A DNA stretch of 14,575 nt from an uncultured Erysipelotrichaceae bacterium (GTDB lineage Bacteria; Bacillota_I; Bacilli_A; RF39; UBA660): the NCBI GenBank assembly GCA_902797275.1, contig CADBSI010000033.1:1-14575 (forward strand). The letters run 5' to 3'. The notes beneath the pieces were generated by a model that did not search any database, was not told the DNA's origin, and saw only the letters and a program-made list of their open reading frames with translations. The translations under genes were made by a program, and so were the position numbers. This document shows positions 7,473 through 13,977 of the stretch, in pieces. Numbering within the stretch: position 1 is the first letter of the stretch; every line of letters starts with the position of its first letter.

Positions 7473-9248
7473 ATGAATATAGGTTTTACTTTTTCAACAT
7501 GTAGTCTCTTTTATAGTATTTTATTAACTATTATGTATTTTTCTAAAAAAAGACTTAATCGAGTAGAAAATAAAATCTATGGGAGTTTAATAATTTGTAA
7601 TTTAATAGGCGTAATACTTGCAGTTTCTTGTTATTATACAATTAATAATATGGATAATATGCCTTTTCTAAATTATATAGTATCTAAATCTTTATTAATA
7701 TATTATCTTGCTTGGATTACTATTTTTACGATTTATGTTTTTGTTATTTCCTATCAAAAGAAAGTAAGAAACGAAGAAGAAAAAAATAAAAATATTAAAA
7801 AAATATCTAAATTATTTACTATTTTATTTTTCTTAATAACAATTCTTGTTTGTATTTTACCTCTATATTTTCATAATACAAATGGAATAATTTATTCTTA
7901 TGGACCTAGTGCTAATTTACTTTATGTTGTAATACCACTTTATATAGTAAGTTTCTTCTTATATATGGTAAAAAACCTTAAATATTTAAGAAGTAAAGAA
8001 TATATTCCTTTATTTGTATTTATTCTAATAGGTACGGTTGTAACAATTATTCAAAAATTAAATCCAGGTTTATTATTAATGACAGCCATGGAAACATTTA
8101 TTACGATGCTTATGTATTTTACAATTGAAAACCCAGACGTTAAAATGATTGCTGAATTAAATAAAAATCGTAGTTTAATTAATAGAACTTTACAAGAAAA
8201 ATCAAATTTCTTGTTTGTAGCATCAAATAAAGTTACAAATCCTTTGAAAAAAATAATTGATATAACAAATGATACAAATGGTACCAAACAAGAATTAGAA
8301 GAAAAAGTAAAAGAAGTAAATAATTTATCAAGATGCTTATCTTTTACGGTTAATAATATCATGAATGTTTCAACAATGGATGCTAATAATATAAAAGTAT
8401 ATAATAATAGTTATAATCCAAGATTATTAATTGAGAAAATAAAGCTAAAAAAAGAAAAAGAAGTTAGTAATAATATTGATTTAAGATTTAATATTAGTAA
8501 TACTTTACCAAATACTTTATATGGAGATAAAACTTTACTTGAAATAGTTATAGAATCTATTATAAATAATGCTATTAAAAATACTAAAGAAGGCTTTATT
8601 GAAGTAACTTTAGATGTAATAGTTAAATATGATATGTGCCGTATAATATTTGTAGTAGAAGATTCAGGATGTGGAATGTCAATTGATAAAGTTAATTATT
8701 TATTAACAATCGATGAAGAATTAAATGAAGAAGAACTTAAAAGATTAGATACAAATGATGTAAATATTAATACTATTAAAAAAATTATTAAGAAAATGGG
8801 TGGATATTTTACTTTAAAAAGTGAAGATAAAAAGGGAAGTGAAGTTAAGTTTGTTCTAGATCAAAAAATTGAAAATCCCATAAAATTTAATTTAAATAGT
8901 AATAATGAAATACTTGTAGCATCAAACAATTTAGAACTTACTAATAAAATAGCCAAGATATTAGAAAATAAAGATTATATTGTTGATAATTCTATTTATG
9001 CAAATGATATCTTTGATAAAATTAAATCAGGTGAAAAGTATAAATATATTATAATAGATGATAGTATTGAAGAAAGAGCTTTACCTATTTTAAATAAATT
9101 AAAAAATATAAATGGTTTTAAAACACCGGTTATTGTTATTTTAAATGATGATACAAGTTTTATAAAAAAACATTTCTTAGAAGATGGCTTTAGTGATTAT
9201 ATCTTAAAAAGTAGCATGAAAGAAGATATAGAAAGGATATTTAAATAA
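7473..9248 (+). CDS. 7TM hybrid-histidine-kinase-like sensor lacking the phospho-histidine, copy 2
   Basis: The 591-aa protein is a paralogue of the one at 3679-5439 with the same architecture. It has about seven hydrophobic helices (residues 4-217, ending YFTIENPDVKM), a helical phosphotransfer-like segment, a HATPase domain with N box IINNAIKN (N366) and DSGCG (397-401), and a C-terminal receiver-like domain (about 480-591). The expected SHELRTPL reads SNKVTNPL, so the phospho-acceptor His is Asn252. The acidic pocket is replaced by ASNN (483-486); Asp529/530 remain near the phosphorylation position and Lys579 is kept. The second glycine box is weaker than in copy 1 (KKGSEVKF). Loss of the same histidine with different substitutes in the two copies suggests a tolerated, probably functional non-kinase or altered-kinase state. 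Its last codons contain the ribosome binding site of the overlapping GNAT gene, so the two are likely co-translated. Ligand and output are unknown. Confidence 0.85.
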   Translation: MNIGFTFSTCSLFYSILLTIMYFSKKRLNRVENKIYGSLIICNLIGVILAVSCYYTINNMDNMPFLNYIVSKSLLIYYLAWITIFTIYVFVISYQKKVRNEEEKNKNIKKISKLFTILFFLITILVCILPLYFHNTNGIIYSYGPSANLLYVVIPLYIVSFFLYMVKNLKYLRSKEYIPLFVFILIGTVVTIIQKLNPGLLLMTAMETFITMLMYFTIENPDVKMIAELNKNRSLINRTLQEKSNFLFVASNKVTNPLKKIIDITNDTNGTKQELEEKVKEVNNLSRCLSFTVNNIMNVSTMDANNIKVYNNSYNPRLLIEKIKLKKEKEVSNNIDLRFNISNTLPNTLYGDKTLLEIVIESIINNAIKNTKEGFIEVTLDVIVKYDMCRIIFVVEDSGCGMSIDKVNYLLTIDEELNEEELKRLDTNDVNINTIKKIIKKMGGYFTLKSEDKKGSEVKFVLDQKIENPIKFNLNSNNEILVASNNLELTNKIAKILENKDYIVDNSIYANDIFDKIKSGEKYKYIIIDDSIEERALPILNKLKNINGFKTPVIVILNDDTSFIKKHFLEDGFSDYILKSSMKEDIERIFK

Positions 9249-9784
9249 TGTATTTTAAAAAAATTGAAACAGAAAGATTATATTTATCTCCTACAAGTGT
9301 AGATGATGCAGCAAAATATGTAGAGTGGTTAAATAATCATGAAATAAGTAAATACTTAGGTGGAACATCAAGAATTTATACCTTAGATGGTGAGAAAAAA
9401 TGGATAGAAGAAACTAACCAAAATGGTTATGTCTTTGCAATTGTTAGTAAAGATAAAGATAAATTAATTGGTAATTGTGGTTTTGTTTCTTTAGATAAAT
9501 TAATGGGAAAAGCAGAGATTGGAATATTTATAGGAGATAATGATTATTTAGGAAAAGGTTATGGAACCGAAGTATTAAAAGCCTTAGTAAAATATGGTTT
9601 TGATCATTTACTTTTAAATAATATAATGTTAAAAGTATTTTCCTTTAATGAAAGAGCGATTAAATCATATAAAAAGGTTGGTTTTAAAGAATTTGGTAGA
9701 CGTCATAAGTGTTATAATCTAGAAAATACTTGGCATGATGAAATTTATATGGAAATATTAAGAAAAGATTTTTATAAAGAATAA
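9248..9784 (+). CDS. GNAT family N-acetyltransferase (RimJ/RimL-like)
   Basis: The 178-aa protein begins with the ETERLYLSP segment typical of the RimJ/RimL/SpeG-like branch (Acetyltransf_3) and carries the acetyl-CoA loop YLGKGYGTE (about 100-108; L101 stands at the Q/R position of QxxGxG/A). The family moves acetyl from acetyl-CoA to a protein N-terminus, polyamine, antibiotic or other small amine; the acceptor here cannot be read from sequence. The later NERAIKSYKKVGF segment is the usual C-terminal GNAT motif. Its ATG shares one base with the kinase-like gene's stop (TAATG), and AAGGAT (9233-9238) lies inside that upstream gene, which points to translational coupling. It therefore may belong functionally with the second ligase/sensor module, though GNAT genes often travel independently. 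Confidence 0.88.
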   Translation: MYFKKIETERLYLSPTSVDDAAKYVEWLNNHEISKYLGGTSRIYTLDGEKKWIEETNQNGYVFAIVSKDKDKLIGNCGFVSLDKLMGKAEIGIFIGDNDYLGKGYGTEVLKALVKYGFDHLLLNNIMLKVFSFNERAIKSYKKVGFKEFGRRHKCYNLENTWHDEIYMEILRKDFYKE

Positions 9785-9821
9785 AAAGTAAATATTTGGT
9801 TAACCTAGTACTGGTGATATT

Positions 9822-10526
9822 ATGTCTTTAAAAATGGTTGTTATAAAAGGTTGTATTGCAGTTATCTATTTATTTTTAGTAATTAAAACTCTTGGTAAAA
9901 AACAAATAAGTGAATTAAATATATTTGATTATATAATAGGTTTATCACTTGGTAATATTGCAGCTGAGATGACAGTTAATGATGAAATTACTATAATAGA
10001 AGGATTAATTTCAATGACTATATATGGAGTGTTTTCTTTATTTGTTTCTTATATTACTAGTAAAAGTATTATAGCTAGACGTTTTATAACAGGCTTTCCA
10101 GTTGTTTTAATAGAAAACGGGAAAATTAGTAAAGAGCAATTAACTAAGTGTAAAATTGATATAAATGATTTATTACAAGATGCAAGAGAAAGTGGTTATT
10201 TTAATATAACTGAGATTAATTATGCAATTATGGAGCCAAGTGGTAAAATTAGTTTTTTACCAAAAGCAAGGTACCAACCAACAACTCCAAATGATATGAA
10301 ATTAAAAGTAGATGAAAATAAATTAACGGCTAATTTAGTAATAGATGGGAATATTATGTTTGAAAATATAAAAGCCATTGGTCATGATAGAAAATGGTTA
10401 GAAAAAAGGCTTAATAATTTAGGTTATAATGATTTTAGTAAAATATTATTAGTAACTTGTGATGAAAAAGAACAACTTACAGTTTACAAAAATGATGAAA
10501 AAGTTTCAAAAAGTGTTTTAGAATAA
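9822..10526 (+). CDS. DUF421/YetF-type membrane protein
   Basis: The 234-aa protein has three hydrophobic N-terminal helices (about 7-22, 36-50, 57-80) followed by a soluble domain. It has the hallmarks of the DUF421 (YetF/YcaP) family: a GKKQISELNIFD segment after the first helix, GLSLGNIAAEM in the second, PVVLIENGKI (93-102), INDLLQDARESGYFNI and a YAIMEPSGKISF strand. The length fits the family. The biochemical role of this family is not established; some members are linked to the cell envelope or sporulation in Bacillus. GGTGAT (9813-9818) supports the ATG. The 37-base gap after the GNAT gene shows no terminator, so the two may be co-transcribed, with the unit ending at the hairpin over this gene's stop codon. 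Confidence 0.88.
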   Translation: MSLKMVVIKGCIAVIYLFLVIKTLGKKQISELNIFDYIIGLSLGNIAAEMTVNDEITIIEGLISMTIYGVFSLFVSYITSKSIIARRFITGFPVVLIENGKISKEQLTKCKIDINDLLQDARESGYFNITEINYAIMEPSGKISFLPKARYQPTTPNDMKLKVDENKLTANLVIDGNIMFENIKAIGHDRKWLEKRLNNLGYNDFSKILLVTCDEKEQLTVYKNDEKVSKSVLE

Positions 10527-10536
10527 CACTTTTTTT
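10508..10536 (+). terminator. Intrinsic terminator overlapping the DUF421 gene stop
   Basis: A 10-bp stem (10508-10517 with 10525-10534) with a 7-base loop ends in a T run to 10536. The stop codon at 10524-10526 lies at the loop/3' arm junction. It separates the upstream genes from the ribosomal protein operon. Confidence 0.85.
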
Positions 10537-10647
10537 AATATAATTATTAGTGCTTACTGTAAAGTTTAAAAATCGTAAAATATTAATTATAAAAAAATAT
10601 TATTATTATAAGGTTATATTTATAACTAAAAAAAGTTGAAAAAGTTC

Positions 10648-10676
10648 TTGAAAAAAGTAGACAACTATGCTATATT
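10648..10676 (+). promoter_or_regulatory. Promoter of the rpsF-ssb-rpsR operon
   Basis: -35 TTGAAA (10648-10653), a 17-bp spacer and -10 TATATT (10671-10676) with an extended TGC before it. The predicted start is near 10682-10683, giving a leader of about 68 bases. The AT-rich DNA between 10537 and 10647 shows nothing else convincing. Confidence 0.8.
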
Positions 10677-10682
10677 ATGTAC

Positions 10683-10745
10683 GAAGTAATTTATTACTTT
10701 AATAACTTCTTGGCTTTTTTAAGTCCATTAGTCCAAAAGGAGGTG
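10683..10745 (+). promoter_or_regulatory. Structured 5' leader of rpsF, candidate autoregulatory site
   Basis: The leader can form competing hairpins: AAGTAA/TTACTT (10684-10689 with 10694-10699), or TTATTA/TAATAA (10691-10696 with 10700-10705) enclosed by GAAG/CTTC (10683-10686 with 10706-10709). A further stem GGCTT/AAGTC (10712-10716 with 10721-10725) precedes a strong Shine-Dalgarno AAAGGAGGTG (10736-10745). In many bacteria the S6:S18 complex binds the rpsF leader, but the CCG element of the described S6:S18 motif is not present here. The regulatory role is inference. Confidence 0.35.
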
Positions 10746-10750
10746 TAATA

Positions 10751-11038
10751 ATGCGTAATTATGAACTTATGTTTGTTGTAAGACCAACATTAGAAGAAGA
10801 AGCAACTTTAAGTCTAGTAGCAAATATTAAAAATATTCTTGAACAACAAAAAGTTAAACTTGTATCTGAAAAGAATATGGGTCGTCGTGAACTTGCTTAT
10901 GAAGTAAAAGGTTTCAAGAATGGTAATTACTTTTTATTAGTTGTTGAGGCAACACCTGATGCTGTTAAAGAATTTGATCGTGTTGCAAACATTAATGAAG
11001 ATATTATAAGACATATCGTTGTTAAAGTAGAAAAATAG
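10751..11038 (+). CDS. rpsF: 30S ribosomal protein S6
   Basis: The 95-aa protein has family hallmarks: the opening MRNYELMFVVRPTL, the central MGRRELAYEVKGFKNGNY and the closing NINEDIIRHIVVKVEK. S6 binds 16S rRNA as a pair with S18 on the platform of the small subunit. The length matches the usual 95-100 aa of Bacillota S6, without the acidic tail seen in some Proteobacteria. Translation starts from an excellent Shine-Dalgarno. It is first in an operon with ssb and rpsR, a conserved order in Bacillota that couples production of the S6/S18 pair. Confidence 0.97.
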   Translation: MRNYELMFVVRPTLEEEATLSLVANIKNILEQQKVKLVSEKNMGRRELAYEVKGFKNGNYFLLVVEATPDAVKEFDRVANINEDIIRHIVVKVEK

Positions 11039-11047
11039 GAGTAATTT

Positions 11048-11515
11048 ATGAACAAAGTGTTTTTAGTAGGTAGATTAACTAGAGATTTCGATGTTAGATA
11101 TGGAGCTAGTAATAATGCTGTTGCTAGATCAAGTCTTGCTGTTGATAGACAATTCACTAATCAAAATGGTGAAAGAGAAGCAGATTTTATTAACATTGTT
11201 GCTTTTGGTAATCGTGCTGAAACTATGAAAAAATATTTAGTTAAAGGAAGTCAAATTGCTATTAGTGGTCGTATACAAACAGGATCATATGATGGAACAG
11301 ATGGTAAAAAGGTTTACACAACTGATGTTGTAGTTGATGAATTTCAATTCTTAGATAGTAAGTCTTCAAGAGAAGCAAATAGTAGTACTACTACAAGTGC
11401 TCCTAGTGATGTAACTCCATATGACTTTAGTGATAATTCATCTAATATTGAACCAGATCCATTTAAAGATTTCGGTGATAAAATCGAAGTAGATGATAGC
11501 GATTTACCTTTCTAG
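11048..11515 (+). CDS. ssb: Single-stranded DNA-binding protein
   Basis: The 155-aa protein has an N-terminal OB-fold (about 1-105; MNKVFLVGRLTRD, ADFINIVAFGNRAE, GSQIAISGRIQTGSYD), a disordered Ser/Thr/Asp-rich linker and the conserved acidic tip DDSDLPF at the C-terminus. It acts as a tetramer that coats single-stranded DNA in replication, recombination and repair; the tip recruits partners such as RecG, RecQ or PriA in other bacteria. Its ribosome binding site AGGAG (11037-11041) overlaps the rpsF stop codon. The intact acid tip marks the main replicative SSB rather than a plasmid or competence-specific paralogue. Confidence 0.97.
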   Translation: MNKVFLVGRLTRDFDVRYGASNNAVARSSLAVDRQFTNQNGEREADFINIVAFGNRAETMKKYLVKGSQIAISGRIQTGSYDGTDGKKVYTTDVVVDEFQFLDSKSSREANSSTTTSAPSDVTPYDFSDNSSNIEPDPFKDFGDKIEVDDSDLPF

Positions 11516-11528
11516 TTAGGAGGATAAA

Positions 11529-11750
11529 ATGGCAGAATTTTATAGAAAAAAGAAAAAAGTATGTTTTATGTGTACAACAGGTAAAGATATTAACTATAAA
11601 GATGTAGATATTTTAAAAAAATACATCAACGATAAAGGAAAAATCTTACCTCGTCGTGTAACAGGTGCATGTGCTAAACATCAAAGACATATAGCAGAAC
11701 AAATTAAAAAAGCTCGTGCAATTGCATTACTTCCATATACAAATAAATAG
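11529..11750 (+). CDS. rpsR: 30S ribosomal protein S18
   Basis: The 73-aa protein has the S18 signatures YKDVDILKKYI and KILPRRVTGACAKHQRHI and a basic N-terminus. It pairs with S6 on the 30S platform. Cys12, Cys15, Cys48 and His51 form a CxxC...CxxH set, so this looks like the zinc-binding (C+) form of S18. AGGAGG (11519-11524) lies in the 13-base gap after ssb. Its stop codon is built into the following terminator. Confidence 0.97.
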   Translation: MAEFYRKKKKVCFMCTTGKDINYKDVDILKKYINDKGKILPRRVTGACAKHQRHIAEQIKKARAIALLPYTNK

Positions 11751-11774
11751 GATAACTTCTATTTATTTTTTTTT
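11741..11774 (+). terminator. Intrinsic terminator of the rpsF-ssb-rpsR operon
   Basis: A perfect 10-bp stem (11741-11750 with 11759-11768) with an 8-base loop is followed by T residues to 11774. The 5' arm is the last codons and stop of rpsR. The stem is AT-rich with one G-C pair, but it is perfect and the T run is long. Confidence 0.85.
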
Positions 11775-11809
11775 AGATTTATGTTAGTATATAAACCCGA
11801 GGTGATAAC

Positions 11810-12271
11810 ATGTCTAATTTAAATGATTTTAACAATAAATCAAATAAACCAGAAGATTTTTTGTATACAGATATCTTAAATAAATATGATAATTTATATG
11901 AATATTATACTTTGTTAAAAATGAAGTCAACTCTTGATATGAGTAATTTTAGTGCACTTGATTTAGAAAATAGTGTATATTGTATACAAGAAAGGGTATT
12001 GACAGATAAAGAAAAAATAAAATATGAATTTAATCACATTATTAATTATTTAAAAAATAATAGTGATTTACTTGATAGTAAAACTTTAACTTTAGTAATT
12101 AATCTATTAAAAGAACTAAAAATAACATTTAAAAACTTAAATACAACTGAAGATATTGAACATGCTAAAATATTAGTATTTAAAATTCAAGTACTTTTAA
12201 ATATCAAATCAGCATTTTATACAATTGTAGAACCAATGCTTAATAAAAATGAAAAGGGTAAGGTAAAATAA
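11810..12271 (+). CDS. Conserved-looking hypothetical protein, first gene of a two-gene unit
   Basis: The 153-aa protein is not assigned to a family. It is predicted to be almost entirely helical and soluble, rich in Asn, Leu and Lys, with no membrane segment, signal peptide or DNA-binding motif recognised. A single Cys is present in a SVYCIQERVL segment. GAGGTGAT (11799-11806) gives a strong start at the ATG. It ends one base before the start of the 545-aa RelE/Gp49-like fusion gene, so the two are surely co-transcribed and probably produced together. By position it could be a partner or neutralising protein of that candidate toxin, but nothing in its own sequence shows this. A weak AT-rich -10 near 11785-11795 may be its promoter. 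Confidence 0.75.
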   Translation: MSNLNDFNNKSNKPEDFLYTDILNKYDNLYEYYTLLKMKSTLDMSNFSALDLENSVYCIQERVLTDKEKIKYEFNHIINYLKNNSDLLDSKTLTLVINLLKELKITFKNLNTTEDIEHAKILVFKIQVLLNIKSAFYTIVEPMLNKNEKGKVK

Positions 12272-12272
12272 A

Positions 12273-13910
12273 ATGGAATTAGATTTTTTATTAACAACAT
12301 ATCTTGATGAAATTAATATGGATATTTATAATTTATCTTTTTATCCATTTAATATAAATTTAGATATTAATAATCAATTGAATTTGGATATTATTGATAA
12401 ATTTCAGTTAGTATTAAATTCTTTAAATCTCGATAAAGAAAAGAAATTAAATTTACAGGAATCTCTTAATTACTGTAGATTAAATTATAAAAAGTGTAGT
12501 GATTCCACAAAATTAGATATTAATGATTCTAATTATATAAAATTAATTACAGATATTAAATTTTTATATCAAGAATATTTAAAAGAAAGAGAGAAAATTA
12601 AAAATTATTTATATAAAATTAATATAATAAAAAAATATCAAGAACTTATTCAAAAGGATACATTTACTATTAAAGAAATATCTGACTTATTAAACCAATT
12701 AGAATTAGATGAAGCTTTAATAGATGAAATATTAGATAATCTAATAATTACTAATTTTTTAGCTTTAAAAAATGAGGTTTTAGAATTATATGGTAATGAA
12801 TATGTAAAAGGAGTAGAAAAATTATTAAATAATCGTGAACAAGAACTTGAAAGAATAAAAAAAGATTTTGAAGCTCTGGAAGATGATGAAATATTTGCAG
12901 ATATAGAATTCGATATAGAAAAAATTGAAAATAATAAAAATCAATTTGGTATTTCGATAAATGACACTGAAAAAGGTTTAATTTCTACAATTGATAACCT
13001 TATATCTTGGTTAAAAAAAGAAATATTTTATCTCGATAATTATCTTAAAAAAAATAAAATTTGGGGTTGTTATGAATATTCGACTATAAAAAATGATTTT
13101 CAAAAACTTTCAGAAGAATATAAAAATAAAATAAGAGAAAATCTTAATTATAAAAAAGAAAATGGTTCATCAGTTGCTTATAAAAATATTGATTGTATTG
13201 TGGAAGACGAGTTCACTGAATGGCTAGCATTTATTAAAGAATATTTAGAAAATTTAAAAAATGATATAGAAAATTTTGAAAGTAAGTATAATTCAGAACA
13301 AGAAATATTTTTTGATGATTCAACTACTTTAATAAACTTTTTAGATAACTGTTCAAAAAAAGAAAATCCAATTATTTTCTGGTTGGGAGGAGCGGATAGT
13401 GATAAAGCTTATTTAAAAAAAGAATTACCAAATAGTTATCAAGAAGTATGTAGAGATGCCCATGATGCTCTTGGTTATAGTCGCTTTCCAAAATTTAAAA
13501 AGACATTTGAATGTCTAAGAAAATTAGATGAAAATACTCTTGGTAATTCATGGATACATGCTATAAGAAGCTTAATTACTCATTCTTTCAAAGAAGTAAG
13601 AATTGATTCTAAAAAAATAGCACTTAGAATTTATTATATTATTTATAATAATACAGTTATTATTTTAAAATTTGATTGTAAAACAAGACTTAATACTCCT
13701 GAAGTATATAATGCTATTGAAAATAGTATGAAACTTCAATCTTTTAAAAATTTGAAAAATGCTTTAATAAATAATGATAAAAAAGTATATGCACAATATA
13801 GATATATAGAAAGACTTATATTTCAAGATATAGATGAAAAAGTAAGTTTAAATGATTCAAAACAAGAAAAAAATAGTAAAAAAAGACAAAAAAATAAAAA
13901 TATGAGTTAA
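12273..13910 (+). CDS. Long helical protein with C-terminal RelE/HigB (Gp49-like) toxin-type domain
   Basis: The 545-aa protein is charged and helical from about 1 to 365, with Glu/Lys-rich, probably coiled-coil stretches around 180-225. From about 366 to 490 it resembles phage-derived Gp49/HigB proteins of the RelE superfamily: IIFWLGGAD (367-375), a LPNSYQEVCRDAHDALGY helix, then LGNSWIHAIRSL, KEVRID (440-445), ALRIYYI (450-456), a TVIILKF strand and KTRLNTPE (470-477), which parallels the KKTxKTP motif. RelE-type domains are mostly ribosome-dependent mRNA endonucleases whose activity depends on scattered Lys, Arg and Tyr; candidates here are R432, K440, R443, R452, Y454, Y455 and K470. The tail is strongly basic. 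Such toxins usually have 90-120 aa, so fusion to a 360-aa partner domain is unusual. A ribosome binding site AGGT (12261-12264) lies in the end of the preceding gene. The assignment rests on motif pattern only. Confidence 0.65.
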   Translation: MELDFLLTTYLDEINMDIYNLSFYPFNINLDINNQLNLDIIDKFQLVLNSLNLDKEKKLNLQESLNYCRLNYKKCSDSTKLDINDSNYIKLITDIKFLYQEYLKEREKIKNYLYKINIIKKYQELIQKDTFTIKEISDLLNQLELDEALIDEILDNLIITNFLALKNEVLELYGNEYVKGVEKLLNNREQELERIKKDFEALEDDEIFADIEFDIEKIENNKNQFGISINDTEKGLISTIDNLISWLKKEIFYLDNYLKKNKIWGCYEYSTIKNDFQKLSEEYKNKIRENLNYKKENGSSVAYKNIDCIVEDEFTEWLAFIKEYLENLKNDIENFESKYNSEQEIFFDDSTTLINFLDNCSKKENPIIFWLGGADSDKAYLKKELPNSYQEVCRDAHDALGYSRFPKFKKTFECLRKLDENTLGNSWIHAIRSLITHSFKEVRIDSKKIALRIYYIIYNNTVIILKFDCKTRLNTPEVYNAIENSMKLQSFKNLKNALINNDKKVYAQYRYIERLIFQDIDEKVSLNDSKQEKNSKKRQKNKNMS

Positions 13911-13929
13911 AATAAATTCATATTTTTTT
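13896..13929 (+). terminator. Intrinsic terminator overlapping the fusion-gene stop
   Basis: An 11-bp stem (13896-13906 with 13917-13927, one G-T wobble) with a 10-base loop holds the TAA stop in the loop, and the T run ends at 13929. The T run merges into the -35 of the next promoter. Because the 3' arm is itself T-rich, the structure may be weaker than it looks. Confidence 0.65.
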
Positions 13930-13956
13930 GACTATATACTAAGTATATTGTATTAT
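13928..13956 (+). promoter_or_regulatory. Promoter of the last GNAT gene
   Basis: -35 TTGACT (13928-13933), a 17-bp spacer and -10 TATTAT (13951-13956) with TG directly before the -10, as at the ligase promoters. The predicted start is near 13963, about 15 bases before the ATG. Confidence 0.65.
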
Positions 13957-13977
13957 ATAATCAAAGGAATATTTATT

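Noticed and set aside
3601..9248. Conventional two-component systems with separate response regulators
   Set aside because: No DNA-binding response regulator gene is present nearby, and the phospho-acceptor histidines are absent.
9798..9805. GGTTAACC palindrome before the DUF421 gene
   Set aside because: An 8-base palindrome with no second copy or promoter placement; likely chance.
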